In this document: piece by piece, positions 25,594-35,625 of the stretch
How the letters are laid out: every line of letters begins with the position of its first letter
Position numbering within the stretch: the first letter of the stretch is position 1
Position numbers and translations under genes: made by a program
NCBI RefSeq assembly: GCF_004217335.1
Contig: NZ_SHMP01000004.1
Coordinates: 496,001-560,000, forward strand
Direction of reading: 5' to 3'
Length of the DNA stretch: 64,000 bases
Origin: Natrinema hispanicum
Lineage (GTDB): Archaea > Halobacteriota > Halobacteria > Halobacteriales > Natrialbaceae
The notes under the pieces: model-generated
Seen by the model: the letters and a program-made list of their open reading frames with translations, nothing else
Database searches by the model: none
Told to the model about the DNA's origin: nothing

Positions 25594-25683
25594 CCCGCGG
25601 TTGAGAAACCAACTCGACTTTTATTCAAGTTAGTTGATATCGAAACACAGATTTACGGTCTCGGCCCAGTATCGTTCGCACAA

Positions 25684-25821
25684 ATGGTCCGTCGTGTCGA
25701 TCCCGCTGTCCGCGTTCGTGCCGTCGGCCCATCTAGGGTCCCGATCCGAGTGCACGTAGCGACGTCGACGGCGACAGCAGGCGTCGATCCGGACGATCAC
25801 ACGGAGGTGGGCGGCCGATGA
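25684..25821 (+). CDS. Putative small protein upstream of the integrase
   Basis: A 45-codon ORF (MVRRVDPAVRVRAVGPSRVP...) ends in a TGA that overlaps the integrase ATG as ATGA, so it may be translationally coupled to it. It is basic and low in hydrophobic core residues; no domain is recognised. AT-rich sequence at about 25615-25660 may hold the promoter. The ORF may be fortuitous. Confidence 0.3.
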   Translation: MVRRVDPAVRVRAVGPSRVPIRVHVATSTATAGVDPDDHTEVGGR

Positions 25822-26930
25822 CCGCCGTCGCGATCACGGACGCCGTCGATACCTATCTCCAACGAAAGGCCGTCGGCGATCCCGACGGCTCGGGTGCAGG
25901 CACCTACGCCTCCAACGCCGAGTCGATCCTCCGGCGCTGGGCCGAGTGGCTCGAGGCCGAACACGGCATCAGATTGATCGCCACGCTCGAGGTCGAGCAC
26001 ATGCGCGCCTACGCTGCCGAACTTCGCCGCCGAACCGATCGGGGGGAGTACACCGCTTCGTCCGCGGGCACCTATTATGCGGTCGTGCGCGCGTTCCTCT
26101 CGTGGTGTGTCCGTGGCGGAATCTGCGAGACGAACCCGGCGGCGACCGACCGCGCCGAAAGCGCACTGCCAAGCGCCAACCCGCGACCGACGAGTGACAG
26201 TTGGACGGCCACCCAGCGCCGTGCGCTCGAGCGATACGTCCGCGAGCGAGCGCTCGAGACCGCCTCGGTATCGACACGTGAGCGACGCAGCCGGCTGCGC
26301 GAGTATGCGATGGTCGCCGTCCTCGCCCACTCGACGGTTCGGGGCTCCGAACTGTTCCGGGTCCCCGACGACGACCGGCGGACCGGTGCGACGTGGGACG
26401 ACGTGGACTTCTATACCGGGACGATCCGCGTCCTCGGCAAGTCCCAGCGCCTCGAGGACGTCCCCTTGCCCGCCCGCGCCCGGACGCCGCTGCGGCGCTA
26501 CCGGGTCGTCCTCGATCCGCCGTCGACCGACTGGCCGCTGTTTCCGACCGCACACGCACCCTCGATCGCCGCCCGGGTACGGTCTGTCCTGCGTGATCGA
26601 GGCTACGACGAGGACACGATCGAGTCGCTGCTCGAGGAGACGACAGCGACCGAACTCGCTCGCGAGCGGTCGATCGCACCGCCAGCGATCACGACGGAGG
26701 GGGCGCGGTCGGTGTTACGGCGACTCTGTGAGGGGGCCGGCATCGACGTCGACGGCGACTATCTGACGCCACGTGGCGTCCGCCGGGATCGATCGTCAGA
26801 GTCGTATAGACGAGAGGCGACAGCCTCGAAGCCGACGCTGCGGGCGTCGGTGCTCGAGCAATCGATCGTCGTCCCAGACGATAGCTCACCCGCCGCTGGC
26901 GGGCGTGACGAATCGATGGAAAACGACTGA
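25818..26930 (+). CDS. Tyrosine-type recombinase/integrase, possibly degenerate
   Basis: The 370-residue protein has an N-terminal SAM-like core-binding domain (residues about 5-100, with TYASNAESILRRWAEWLE and SAGTYYAVVRAFLSWCVRGGICETNP) and a catalytic domain with the first Arg in HSTVRGSELFRV and the Lys in LGKSQRLEDVPLP. Where haloarchaeal integrases have PHGxRR this one reads LTPRGVRRD, so the H of the HxxR box is replaced. I cannot place the usual H/W and nucleophilic Tyr near the C terminus. It may be inactive or strongly divergent. It lies next to the TnpB element in a small accessory patch. Confidence 0.7.
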   Translation: MTAVAITDAVDTYLQRKAVGDPDGSGAGTYASNAESILRRWAEWLEAEHGIRLIATLEVEHMRAYAAELRRRTDRGEYTASSAGTYYAVVRAFLSWCVRGGICETNPAATDRAESALPSANPRPTSDSWTATQRRALERYVRERALETASVSTRERRSRLREYAMVAVLAHSTVRGSELFRVPDDDRRTGATWDDVDFYTGTIRVLGKSQRLEDVPLPARARTPLRRYRVVLDPPSTDWPLFPTAHAPSIAARVRSVLRDRGYDEDTIESLLEETTATELARERSIAPPAITTEGARSVLRRLCEGAGIDVDGDYLTPRGVRRDRSSESYRREATASKPTLRASVLEQSIVVPDDSSPAAGGRDESMEND

Positions 26931-26950
26931 TTCTCGTCAGTTCGACGCCC

Positions 26951-28805
26951 TCAGACCACGAGCAGCCACAGGACTACCGTCAGGACGAGCGTCAATAGAA
27001 GGACGGTGGTCCCGATACTCGCCCGGAGGTGAATCGTCGAGGGACGGCCGCCGTCGGTCGGCTGGCGCTCGTCGACCTCGACCAGCGGGAGTCGGCGTGC
27101 GGCCGCATCGACAGCGAGGACCGGGTTGTTCCCAGCCCAGTAGCAGCGTTTGACCGCGCCGACAACGGCGGCGTCGACGGCGGCGTACGTCTCCGTCACC
27201 GCGAGCATCGTCCAGCGGCTGCCGTAGTACGTCACGGGGTAGACGACCATCGCCGGATCACCCAGATCGAGTTTCGAGAGCGGCTTCCGGACGACGGCGA
27301 AGGTGACGGCCGCGACGCCGGTCAGGATGCCAGCGGTCTCGAGGTGGCTCGGACTGTAGGGATGGAGCGTGCCCTCACCGCCAGGATACGCGAACGTAAA
27401 GTGGCCGCCGTGGGCGTGCAGCGTCGGCGCGAGGTCTGCAAGTCCCTCCCACCAGACGCCGAAGAGGAGACAGGCACCACCCAGTCCGAGCATCGCAACG
27501 GTCTGGCCGGGTTTGGCGTCGGCGACCTCGAACTCGCTGTCGCCGTGGAAGAAGACGTAGTAGCCGAGCTTGATAAACGAGAGAAGGGTTCCGATCGCGC
27601 CGAGCCAAAGCAGCCAGTACAGCGCCTGGTACTCGGGCTGGCCGTAGTAGTGTGGATCGGGGTTCGCCGCGTCGAAGAGCATCCCCTTACTCACGTAGCC
27701 GTTGAAGCCCGGAATCGCAGTGATCGAAAGCGCACCGAGGCCGAACCCGATCGCAGTCAGCGGCATCTCGCGCCAGAGCCCGCCGAGCTTGTAGAGGTCC
27801 TCCTCGCCGGTGCGGTAGATGACGACGCCGACGGCCATGAACAGCAGGCTCTTGAACAAGATGTTGTTGAACAAGTGCGATAGCGCGCCAGCGACGGCGA
27901 TTTCGGAGGACATCGCCGCACCCATGCCGATCCCGGCCACGATATACCCGAGCTGGGCCTGAATGTGGTAGGACAGCAGCGCCCGCATGTCGTGTTGCAG
28001 CAGGGCGAACGTCGCCCCGTAGACGGCCATCAGCCCGCCCATGTACGCGACGTAGATCGCCAGATCGCTTTCGCTCCCGATGGGGAACGCCCGGTAGAGG
28101 ATGAACGCGCTCGTCTTGGTCGTATAGACCGAGAGGAACACCGAGGCCGCGATATGCGGTCGCGGGTAGGTGTCGGGCAGCCAGGTGTGGACGCCGATGA
28201 AGGCGACGTTGACGCCCATCCCGAGTACCGCCAGCAGCGCCGGAATGCCGGTGGCGATCCCGGTTTCGGTGTAGATGAACGTCCCAGTCTGGACGTAGTG
28301 AGCGGCGATCGCCAACATCACGAGCACGCCACCGGTGCCGTGGAACAGGGCGTATCGGAAGCCGGCCCGGACCGCCTCGCCGCCGTACTGCCAGACGACG
28401 AGCGTGCTGGTCACGGCCATTAGCTCCCACATGAACAGGAGCACGAGCCAGTCGCCGGCGAAGGCCGCGCCGATCGACGAAGAGACGTAGACGAGCGCTA
28501 ACGTGACGAGCGTCTTGCTCGGCCTCGCTCGAGTACGCGTAGATGACGCTACAGATCCCCAAAAAGCCGAGTCCGAGCCCGACCATCCGAGAGAAGTCGT
28601 CGACGTAGTAGGGGACGACCTCGAAGCCGAGGAACGTCCCGCCCAGATGCTCCCCGCCAGGTGCGACCAGCGAGATTGCCAGTACGGCTGCGAGGCTGAG
28701 CGCGCCCAGAGTGAAACCGGCGATTCGGGGCAGGACGAGCACGAGTAGCGCCGCGGCGAAGATCAAAAGCGGCGGGTACGCCAGCGAGAGGAATTCGAGT
28801 TCCAT
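26951..28805 (-). pseudogene. Third NuoL/MnhD-like antiporter subunit, one frameshift as read
   Basis: From the ATG at 28805 the protein reads MELEFLSLAYPPLL...SVIYAYSSEAE, then a single extra base near 28517 shifts the frame. In the next frame KTLVTLALVYVSS...LLFMWELMAVTS continues to the stop at 26951. Joined, the product is about 617 residues with some 14 helices, of the proton-antiporter M family (FIGVHTWLPDTYPRPHIAAS, LLSYHIQAQLGYI, SITAIPGFNGYVSKGMLF). A long soluble-loop C terminus follows. It is the last gene of the Mrp operon, and its ATG overlaps the preceding TAA by one base. The shift is probably a sequencing error. Confidence 0.8.
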
Positions 28806-30783
28806 TAGTTGGTCACCTCCGTCATGAGCTCACCGAACGGCACGTCTCCGAGTTGCTCGAAGGGCATCCCGAAGACGCCTTCGACGATCCGGGTCGCCAA
28901 CTCGAGGAAGACAGCGTAGTCGGGACCGATCCCGAGGACGACCGCGCCCGTGGCGATGACGGCGATCGGCGCGAGCATGAGCCACGTGCTCTCTGTCCGC
29001 GGCGAGCGACGCGGCCAGCCGCCGGCCGGCGGACCACCGGTAAGATGGTCGTCGTGGTCGCCGTGGTGATCGACGGCGGCGACTGACTCGTCGTGGTCGT
29101 CGTGATCGCTGTGGTCGTCGCGGGTGCTGGCCTCGGTCGATTGGGTGTCGGTAGGCTGGCTCGGTGCATCCGTGTCGGCGGTCGTATGATCGCTTGGGTA
29201 TTTGTCGACAGCGTATTCGTAGTCATCCGTGTCGGCTGCGTGTGGCTCGTTCTCGATACCGGACGTGTCAGCGGGCTCGCCGCCATCAGCAGCGACGCTC
29301 TCGTCGTCCGACGTGGTAGCGTACGACTGGATGAGGCCCCCCTCCGGGAACTCGAGCAGCGGTTTGGCGTCGTGGCGATCCTCGCTTTCGAAGAAGGCAG
29401 TGTAGACGACCGGCCAGAAGTACGCGATGTTGAGCACGGCCGAGAGCAGGAGTGCACCGGCGAACAGCCAGTAGCTGCCGCCGACGTCGCCGGCCCCGAT
29501 CAGCATGTAGAACTTGCTGACGAAGCCGGCGATCGGCGGCAGGCCGGCCATCCCTGCGGCACCGATCGTAAAGGCACTCATCGTCAGCGGCATCCGTTTA
29601 CCGATGCCGGCCATCTCACTGATGTAGTCGGTGTGAGTTTCGACGTGGATCGCGCCGGCACAGAAGAACAGGGTGAGTTTCGCGAACGCGTGTGCGGGGA
29701 TGTGGAACAGTGCCCCGACGATCGCGTAGGGGTGAAGCAAGGAGAGCCCGAGCACGATGTAAGAGAGCTGTGCCGTCGTCGAGTAGGCCAGCCGGCGCTT
29801 GAGGTGGTCTTTGCGCATCGCGATGATACTCGCTGCAGTCAGCGTGAACGCCGCAACGATCGCCACCGGGATGTTCAGCCCGACCTCGCCGATCCCCGGG
29901 ATGTCAAGTGGAAGGTCGTAGATCAGCCCGGGCCGTAGACCTCGAGAATCACACGGGCAACACCGAACGCGCCGGACTTGACGACCGCCACGGCGTGGAG
30001 CAGCCCGGAGACGGGCGTGGGCGCGACCATCGCGTCGGCAAGCCAGGAGTGCAGCGGCATCAGCGCGGCTTTGACGCCGAAGCCGGCGATCAGCAGGAAA
30101 AAGGCCGCCTGTGCGTAGACCGGCTCGACTTGTGCGGCGGCAGCGAGTGCGTCCATGCCGCCCGCTTCAAAGGCGAGCGTCGGGCCCTCACTGACCAGAC
30201 TCGTCAGCCAGTAGATCATCACGGTGCCGGCGAGCAGGAAGACCCCACCGCCGAAGAACGTGTAGGTGAGATACTTCCGGCCAGCAATGCGGGCCTCTTC
30301 GTCCTCGTTGTGGGCGACCAACGGATAGGTGACAAGCGACAGCAACTCGTAGAAGACGAAGATCGTCACCAGATTCGCCGCGAAGGCGATCCCGACGGCA
30401 GCCGAGAGGCTGGCCGCGAACGAGGCGAAAAAGCGGGTCTGATCGTGTTCCGACAGTCCGCGCATGTAGCCCGCAGCATAGAACGACGTGAAGATCCAGA
30501 GGAAACTCGCAAGTAGCGCGAAGAAGATTCCCAGCGGATCAGCACGCAGGGCAAAGTCAATGCCCTCGAGGAACTGGATCCCAGTCGACTCTTTGAGACT
30601 CCACCGGAAGACGGTACCGTCCATGACCGCGGGGAGCATGCTGACGACGAGCCCAAACTTCGTCAGGGCAGCCAGCACGGACCACCCCTCGCGAAGGTTG
30701 GGGCGACGATGCGACGCGATGATCAGGGCGATCGCGACGGCCGAGACGAGTACAGCAGCGAGCGGACGGATATCTGCAACCAT
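28805..30783 (-). pseudogene. Second MnhD-like antiporter subunit, one frameshift as read
   Basis: The N-terminal half reads MVADIRPLAAVLVSAVAIAL...VVKSGAFGVARVILEVYGPG and stops. Missing one base (or two extra) near 29925-29932 would join it to LIYDLPLDIPGIGEVG...AIVAAFTLTAASIIAMRKDHLKRRLAYST, giving about 659 residues. Conserved family motifs include FYELLSLVTYPLVAH, MPLHSWLADAMVAPTPVSGLLHAVAVVKSG and GLPPIAGFVSKFYML. An acidic, His/Asp-rich loop (DDHSDHDDHDESVAAVDHHGD) near residue 530 is unusual. It follows mnhD with TAA directly before its ATG. Confidence 0.8.
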
Positions 30784-32298
30784 TTAGTTGAACACCTCGA
30801 TAAGGAACGGCTCGAGCAGCCCGGCGATCGTCCCGCCGGCGAAGCCGAGTGCAACGGCACCAACGGCGGCGACGACGACGATCGCGAGCATACCGACCGA
30901 GACGACTGTGTCACCACCGTCGGTCGCGACTGGCTCCGTCGTGCGGGGCCACTCGAGCGCCGCCGGTGGCGTGAAGTACATCTTCTCGAGCAGGCGGGCG
31001 GCGTAGGCAAGCGTCAGCATGGTACTGAGGAAAATCACGGCGGCGACGGGCCACAGTTCCGACTGGACGGCACCCAGTGCGATGTACCACTTGCCGACGA
31101 AGCCGACGCCCGGTGGGACGCCGACGAGCGAGAGCAAGAGAACAGCCATCGAGCCGGCGACGACCGGCCGTGCTTTGGCGAGGCCGGCGTACTCGTCGAC
31201 GGTACGGGCACCGTAACTCCGCGCGACGAGTGCAACCCCCAGGAAGAGCCCGGCTTTCACCAGCCCATGACCGATGAGATGGATCGCGGCACCGATGAAA
31301 GCCGTCTCGGAGCTGCCGGCGATGACGACGCCGTAGGCCGCGATGACGAGGCCAAACTGCGAAACCGACGAGTACGCGAGCATTCGCTTGACCTCGGTCT
31401 GGATGACGGCCAGCACCGTTCCCGCGAGGACGCTCACGCAGCCGATCGTGAGGACGATTGTGGCCGCGTTCGGCATCGTGGTGAGATAGTCGACGCCGAA
31501 GACGGTCACGATCAGTCGGCCAAAGGCGTAGGCGGATGCCGTCGAGACGAGCGCGGCGATCAGCGGCGTCACGCCGTCGGGGGCCTGCTGATAGGCGCTT
31601 GGCTGCCAGGTGTGCAGCGGCCACTGGGCGACTTTGGTAGCGAAGCCAACGGCGATGAACCCGAAGCCGGCTCGGATCAACGTCGGCCGTTCCGCAGCCG
31701 GGATCGCCGTGGCGAGTTCGATCATGTTGAGCGTCCCCGTCGCCATCAGCAGGAACGCGACGCCGATCAGGTACATCGATGCGGCCATCGTCCCCAGGAT
31801 CAGGTACTTCAGCGCGGCGACCGCCGACTCGGGGCCGTCGCCGCTGGCGACGAGCGCGTAGGTCGCGATGCTCGTGATCTCGAGGAAGACGAACAGGTTG
31901 AACACGTCGCCGGTCAGGGTGATCCCGAGCAACCCACCGGTCAGCAGCAGGTAGGCAGTGTAGAACGTGTTGCCACGCGGCCCGCCCTGGCGCGTATAGA
32001 CGAGGACACCGGTGGCGACCGCCGTCACGAGTAGAGCGATCAGGACCGAGAACTGGTCGGCGACGAGTTGGATTCCGTAGGTCCGCGGATAGCCGCCCAG
32101 TTCGTGGGTGACCGGGACGTCGGTGCCGGTGTAAACGGCGCTCGCGAGGGCAACGGCAGCGCCGAAGAGGCCAGTAGTCGTGACCGCGGCGATGGGCCAG
32201 CCAGTCCGGTCGGTCCAGAGCCCAAGGACGATCGGGAGCGTTGCTGCCAGCAGTGGCGCGGCGATCAACAGCGGCGGGAGCAACTCAGCGCTACTCAT
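30784..32298 (-). CDS. mnhD: Monovalent cation/H+ antiporter subunit D
   Basis: The 504-residue membrane protein is a complete Mrp D subunit of the NuoM/NuoN type: about 14 helices, the conserved TM5 glutamate in FVFLEITSIATYALVA, the lysine/histidine region FATKVAQWPLHTWQPSAYQQAPDGVTPLIAALVSTASAYA, and ASSV-type KRMLAYSSVSQFG. It should form the proton/cation translocating module with its two paralogues downstream. The start at 32298 overlaps the end of mnhC; the frame extends further but without conserved sequence. Confidence 0.9.
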   Translation of the reverse strand: MSSAELLPPLLIAAPLLAATLPIVLGLWTDRTGWPIAAVTTTGLFGAAVALASAVYTGTDVPVTHELGGYPRTYGIQLVADQFSVLIALLVTAVATGVLVYTRQGGPRGNTFYTAYLLLTGGLLGITLTGDVFNLFVFLEITSIATYALVASGDGPESAVAALKYLILGTMAASMYLIGVAFLLMATGTLNMIELATAIPAAERPTLIRAGFGFIAVGFATKVAQWPLHTWQPSAYQQAPDGVTPLIAALVSTASAYAFGRLIVTVFGVDYLTTMPNAATIVLTIGCVSVLAGTVLAVIQTEVKRMLAYSSVSQFGLVIAAYGVVIAGSSETAFIGAAIHLIGHGLVKAGLFLGVALVARSYGARTVDEYAGLAKARPVVAGSMAVLLLSLVGVPPGVGFVGKWYIALGAVQSELWPVAAVIFLSTMLTLAYAARLLEKMYFTPPAALEWPRTTEPVATDGGDTVVSVGMLAIVVVAAVGAVALGFAGGTIAGLLEPFLIEVFN

Positions 32299-32662
32299 CG
32301 GCACGCACCTCCCGAAGCGTATCCTCGCGAAGTGTGCCATACTCCGCGTAGATGCGGATGACCAACGCCAGTCCGACCGCCGTCAGCGCGATGCCGACGA
32401 CGATGGCGGTCAACACGATGACCTGTGGCAGCGGGCTCGCGACCATGAGCTCGCCGGGATTTGCCTCGTGGGGAACGATCGGTGCCGACCCCCCTTCGAG
32501 ATAGGCCATCGAGATGAAAAACAGAAAGATGGCCGTCTGGAAGAGACTCACGCCGATCAGTTTCTTCACGAGGTTCTCACTGGCGATCGTCATGTAGATT
32601 CCGAGACCGAGCAACACGAAGACCAAGACGTACGTGTAGTGGCTCGTCAGGATGTCAATCAT
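32291..32662 (-). CDS. mnhC: Monovalent cation/H+ antiporter subunit C (NuoK-like)
   Basis: The 123-residue protein has three helices and the NuoK/MrpC pattern: GLGIYMTIASENLVKKLIGVSLFQTAIFLFFI and the C-terminal helix LPQVIVLTAIVVGIALTAVGLALVIRIY, containing the conserved TM3 PQALVLTAIVI-like segment. It overlaps subunit D at its end and subunit B at its start. Confidence 0.9.
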   Translation of the reverse strand: MIDILTSHYTYVLVFVLLGLGIYMTIASENLVKKLIGVSLFQTAIFLFFISMAYLEGGSAPIVPHEANPGELMVASPLPQVIVLTAIVVGIALTAVGLALVIRIYAEYGTLREDTLREVRADE

Positions 32663-33164
32663 CGTCGCTCACCCCCCGATCGGCCGACTCCTCGCGTCCG
32701 CCGGTTCCGCTCGGGCGTTCGGGCGAGAACCCGGCCGCCATCGAGAAGAAAAGCGAGATCATGACTCCCGAGACGATCAGCGAGATGCCGGCGATCTCGA
32801 TGGCCTCGAGTCCCCACTTCGGTTTGATGTGGAAGATCTCCTTGAGCTGGTAGAACTCGAGGAAGTTCCCGCCAAGCGCGATCATTCCGAGCCCGATCGC
32901 GCCGAAGATGATGACGCCACCGGTGATGAGGCCGACGAGAAACGAGTTGCGAAGCCACTGGCGGGTCGGTTCGATCCCGAAGGCAAAGGCGAGCATGAGG
33001 ACCGTGACGCCAACGATGGTACCGCCCTGGAACCCGCCGCCAGGGGCGTCGCCCCCGTGGAAGGTCATGAACAACCCGTAGGTGAGCGTAAACGGTGCGA
33101 TGATCTTTACGGCAGTCATGATCACCTGGCTCTCGGTGTACGTATCGTCGTAAGGGTCTGGCAT
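32655..33164 (-). CDS. mnhB: Monovalent cation/H+ antiporter subunit B
   Basis: The 169-residue protein is an MnhB-domain subunit with four helices. It contains the family signature FHGGDAPGGGFQGGTIVGVTVLM, plus a glycine-rich helix LVGLITGGVIIFGAIGLGM and a polar cytoplasmic tail. Its ATG follows the reconstructed stop of the DUF4040 subunit without any spacer. Confidence 0.9.
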   Translation of the reverse strand: MPDPYDDTYTESQVIMTAVKIIAPFTLTYGLFMTFHGGDAPGGGFQGGTIVGVTVLMLAFAFGIEPTRQWLRNSFLVGLITGGVIIFGAIGLGMIALGGNFLEFYQLKEIFHIKPKWGLEAIEIAGISLIVSGVMISLFFSMAAGFSPERPSGTGGREESADRGVSDDD

Positions 33165-33705
33165 TCAGGCAAACACCTCGCGTTTCAAGACGAGCAGCGT
33201 CGAGACGCCGGCCGCAAAGACGACGACCGCCTCGCCGAAGGTGTCGAATCCCACGGTAGGCGGCGAGGACGGACGTGACGGCGTTGGACACGCCAGTCTG
33301 GGCGTAGGTTTCCCGGATGTAGTGTTGGGTCACGTCGGGGTTCGACCAGACTGGGGTCTCCGTGATCCCGACGGCGTACATTTCGGGCAAAACGGCAACA
33401 CACAGCAGGAGCACGAACGCACCGACGACAGCGACCGCCGGCAGGTGAACCCGCTCTCGAAGCCTGTCGGTCGAGGGGCGAGTCGTCCGGGCGATCGTCA
33501 GCAACAACAGCAGCGTCGTCACGCCGGCACCGATCGCGGCCTCGGTCATCGCCACGTCGGGTGCCAGCAGGAACGTATAGAGGATCGCCATGCCGAGACT
33601 GTAGGCCCCGAAGACGATGATGACCGACAGCACGTCGCGAAACAGCACCGTCGCGACTGCCGTTGCGAGGATAAACACCGCGAGCGTGTACGCGAGGACA
33701 CTCAT
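33165..33705 (-). pseudogene. DUF4040/MbhD-like antiporter subunit (MrpA C-terminal equivalent), one frameshift as read
   Basis: The protein reads MSVLAYTLAVFILATAVATVLFRDVLSVIIVFGAYSLGMAILYTFLLAPDVAMTEAAIGAGVTTLLLLLTI, a clear DUF4040 domain corresponding to the C-terminal part of bacterial MrpA. After SVLAAYRG one extra G near 33250 shifts the frame; removing it restores FDTFGEAVVVFAAGVSTLLVLKREVFA and a stop at 33165, next to the mnhB start. The perfect fit to the neighbouring start argues for a sequencing error. Confidence 0.82.
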
Positions 33706-34070
33706 TGTACCTCACCCTCGCTTTCGACAGCGGTCGTGGCATCGTCATCGGCGTCATCAGGGTCCTCTGTAAGGAGGGGTTCGACACCCGTCTCGGCTGC
33801 GGAGCGTGCGATCGCGTGCGCCGCCGTCGGGTTCGTGATGAACACGAAAAACAGCAACAAGACGGAATATACCGTCGCCTGCTGCCAGCCGAAGGCGACG
33901 GCGACGGCAGCCAGTGCGAATCCCGCGCCGAGCGTGTCCGTCTGCGAGGCAGTGTGGGCTCGCGCGTAGATATCCGGCAGCCGGAGCACACCGACCGTCG
34001 AGACGAACGTAAAGAATACGCCGAGGCCGAGGAGGACGACGACCGCCCAGAACTGGAGTGTCTCGATCAC
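33702..34070 (-). CDS. mnhG: Monovalent cation/H+ antiporter subunit G
   Basis: The 122-residue protein starts at a GTG that overlaps the mnhF stop (GTGA) and reads VIETLQFWAVVVLLGLGVFFTFVSTVGVLRLPDIYARAHTASQTDTLG, the typical MnhG/PhaG pattern with VGVLRLPDxYxRxHAxxKxxTLG. Three helices and an acidic tail follow. Its stop overlaps the next subunit's ATG. Confidence 0.88.
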   Translation of the reverse strand: MIETLQFWAVVVLLGLGVFFTFVSTVGVLRLPDIYARAHTASQTDTLGAGFALAAVAVAFGWQQATVYSVLLLFFVFITNPTAAHAIARSAAETGVEPLLTEDPDDADDDATTAVESEGEVQ

Positions 34071-34345
34071 AACACCCCACCTCGCTCGACGGTGAACTTC
34101 GAGATCGCGATCGACATCAGGAAGTTCAACAGGGCGTAGATCAGCGCCACGTCGAGAAACCACGCCTGATCGAGACCTGCCGCCAGCAGGGCGAGGATGA
34201 CGACCGTGTTCGTCCCGAGGACGTTGACCGCCAGCAGCCGGTCCTGCGTCGTCGGCCCGACGACGGCACGATAAAACATCGCGATCGCCAGCACGACGAA
34301 TGCGGCGGCTCCGCCGAGGAATACCGTCTCGAGCGACCACGGCAT
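34067..34345 (-). CDS. mnhF: Monovalent cation/H+ antiporter subunit F
   Basis: The 92-residue protein has three helices and the MnhF motif FYRAVVGPTTQDRLLAVNVLGTNTVVILALLA with the invariant GPtxxDRxxAxdxl core. Its ATG at 34345 overlaps the mnhE stop (TGATG); a GTG one codon upstream is an alternative start. Confidence 0.88.
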   Translation of the reverse strand: MPWSLETVFLGGAAAFVVLAIAMFYRAVVGPTTQDRLLAVNVLGTNTVVILALLAAGLDQAWFLDVALIYALLNFLMSIAISKFTVERGGVL

Positions 34346-35412
34346 CACAGTTCCTCACCCCCCACGATTTCGGCGTCGTCGCGTTCGCGTGGCGAGGGGA
34401 TCGCCGCGGCGTCGCGACCGTAGAAGACAAAGCGGATGCCCCGCTCTAAGCCGCCGTCAAAGAGGTCTTCGCGAGCGTCGGGGATCAGCGAGTGGACCAG
34501 CAGCTCCTGGTTGGTCGCCCGAACCGTCAGCGTCCCCGGCGTGAGCGTGATACTGTTTGCGAGCGCAGTCAGCGGTAGCCCGCTTCGAACGCGTGAATTG
34601 ACGCGGCTCAGCGAGGGGTCGATCGGCATCGACGGTCTGAGGATCACCGCCGAGACGGCGATGTTGGCCTTGATGATCTCCCAGAGCAAATATGGGACGT
34701 AGATAGCAAACCGCACGACACGAATGGGAGACTGGACACGATCGAGCGGGACGGTAAAGGTCACCTGCGCGAGCGAGACGGCGACGATGCCGGCGACCGC
34801 CGCGCCGGTGAGCAGATCGAACCAGTAGGTCGGATCACCGAGTACGAGATAGAACCCATAGGAGATCCAGAACGTCGCGAACAGTCGGTCGAGGTCCTCG
34901 GTCTCGCCGACGAGTCGGCCACGGCGAGCCGGTCGCTCGACCGGTGCTTCCTCGTAGGTCAGCCCGATTCGCTCGAGTTCGCGCTCGAGCGGCTGGAGCA
35001 GTTGTGCGGTGACGCCGGGCTGGTATTCCGGATCGATGACGACGCGATCGATCCCATGGTCGGCGGCGTAGGCGTCGAAGATCTCGGCGTAGTCACGGGG
35101 TCCGAAGAGGTATTCGTCGACACCGATCGTCGCCGTTTCGATCGTCACGTCGGTGGTACCGGCGTCTTCTTCGACCCAGCTTCGCGCCCGCGAGAGCAGG
35201 TTCTCGGCATCGTCGCGATATCGGTCGCTCTCGGGTACGTCGGCGTCGTACGGCATCGCGACGACGAGGTGACACTCGAGGGAATCGGCGTCCTCGAGTC
35301 CCGACTGGACGGCGTAGCCGACCGTCTGCCGGACGGTCACCGTGTCCGACAGCGGGACGAGCAGGCGTTCAACCGCCACGGCGGCTCCCTCCTGGTGACC
35401 GTCGGTGGACAT
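34345..35412 (-). CDS. mnhE: Antiporter subunit E fused to an N-terminal UspA-like domain
   Basis: This 355-residue protein begins the Mrp operon. Residues about 14-150 form a Usp-like alpha/beta domain (VERLLVPLSDTVTVRQTVGYAVQ ... IDRVVIDPEY). Residues about 180-330 form the MnhE domain with two membrane helices and LLWEIIKANIAVSAVILRPSMPIDPSL ... LANSITLTPGTLTV. The Usp portion could sense nucleotide or stress state and tune the transporter; this is inference. A TTTAAGTCG box some 25-30 bases upstream (about 35437-35445) is a likely promoter for the whole nine-gene operon running to 26951. Confidence 0.85.
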   Translation of the reverse strand: MSTDGHQEGAAVAVERLLVPLSDTVTVRQTVGYAVQSGLEDADSLECHLVVAMPYDADVPESDRYRDDAENLLSRARSWVEEDAGTTDVTIETATIGVDEYLFGPRDYAEIFDAYAADHGIDRVVIDPEYQPGVTAQLLQPLERELERIGLTYEEAPVERPARRGRLVGETEDLDRLFATFWISYGFYLVLGDPTYWFDLLTGAAVAGIVAVSLAQVTFTVPLDRVQSPIRVVRFAIYVPYLLWEIIKANIAVSAVILRPSMPIDPSLSRVNSRVRSGLPLTALANSITLTPGTLTVRATNQELLVHSLIPDAREDLFDGGLERGIRFVFYGRDAAAIPSPRERDDAEIVGGEEL

Positions 35413-35625
35413 TCATGACTGTCGTTGTTAGTCGACTTAAACGGCAGCCATGGGAAAACGATTTCGTTATCGACCAGCAGTCGCGTGTTCCCGCGGATTC
35501 CACTGGACATTCGTGATATTTCAGTCTCGTCTTCGTTGAAGAGTCAACAGGAAGCTGACACCGCTGCCGTCGGTGAGAGACCGATAGATTTACAACTAGA
35601 TTTTCAGTAAGACAATTTAACTTGT

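Noticed and set aside
29093..29938. A 281-codon plus-strand frame
   Set aside because: It is opposite the conserved second MnhD-like subunit and its low-complexity loop; no independent evidence supports it.
30709..32034. A 441-codon plus-strand frame across the mnhD gene
   Set aside because: It lies opposite a complete, conserved MnhD protein and has a highly charged nonsense composition.
34345..35412. The UspA-MnhE fusion as an artefact of a lost stop between two genes
   Set aside because: The two domains are joined by a continuous in-frame linker without low-complexity or shifted codons, and the promoter box lies only before the Usp part.
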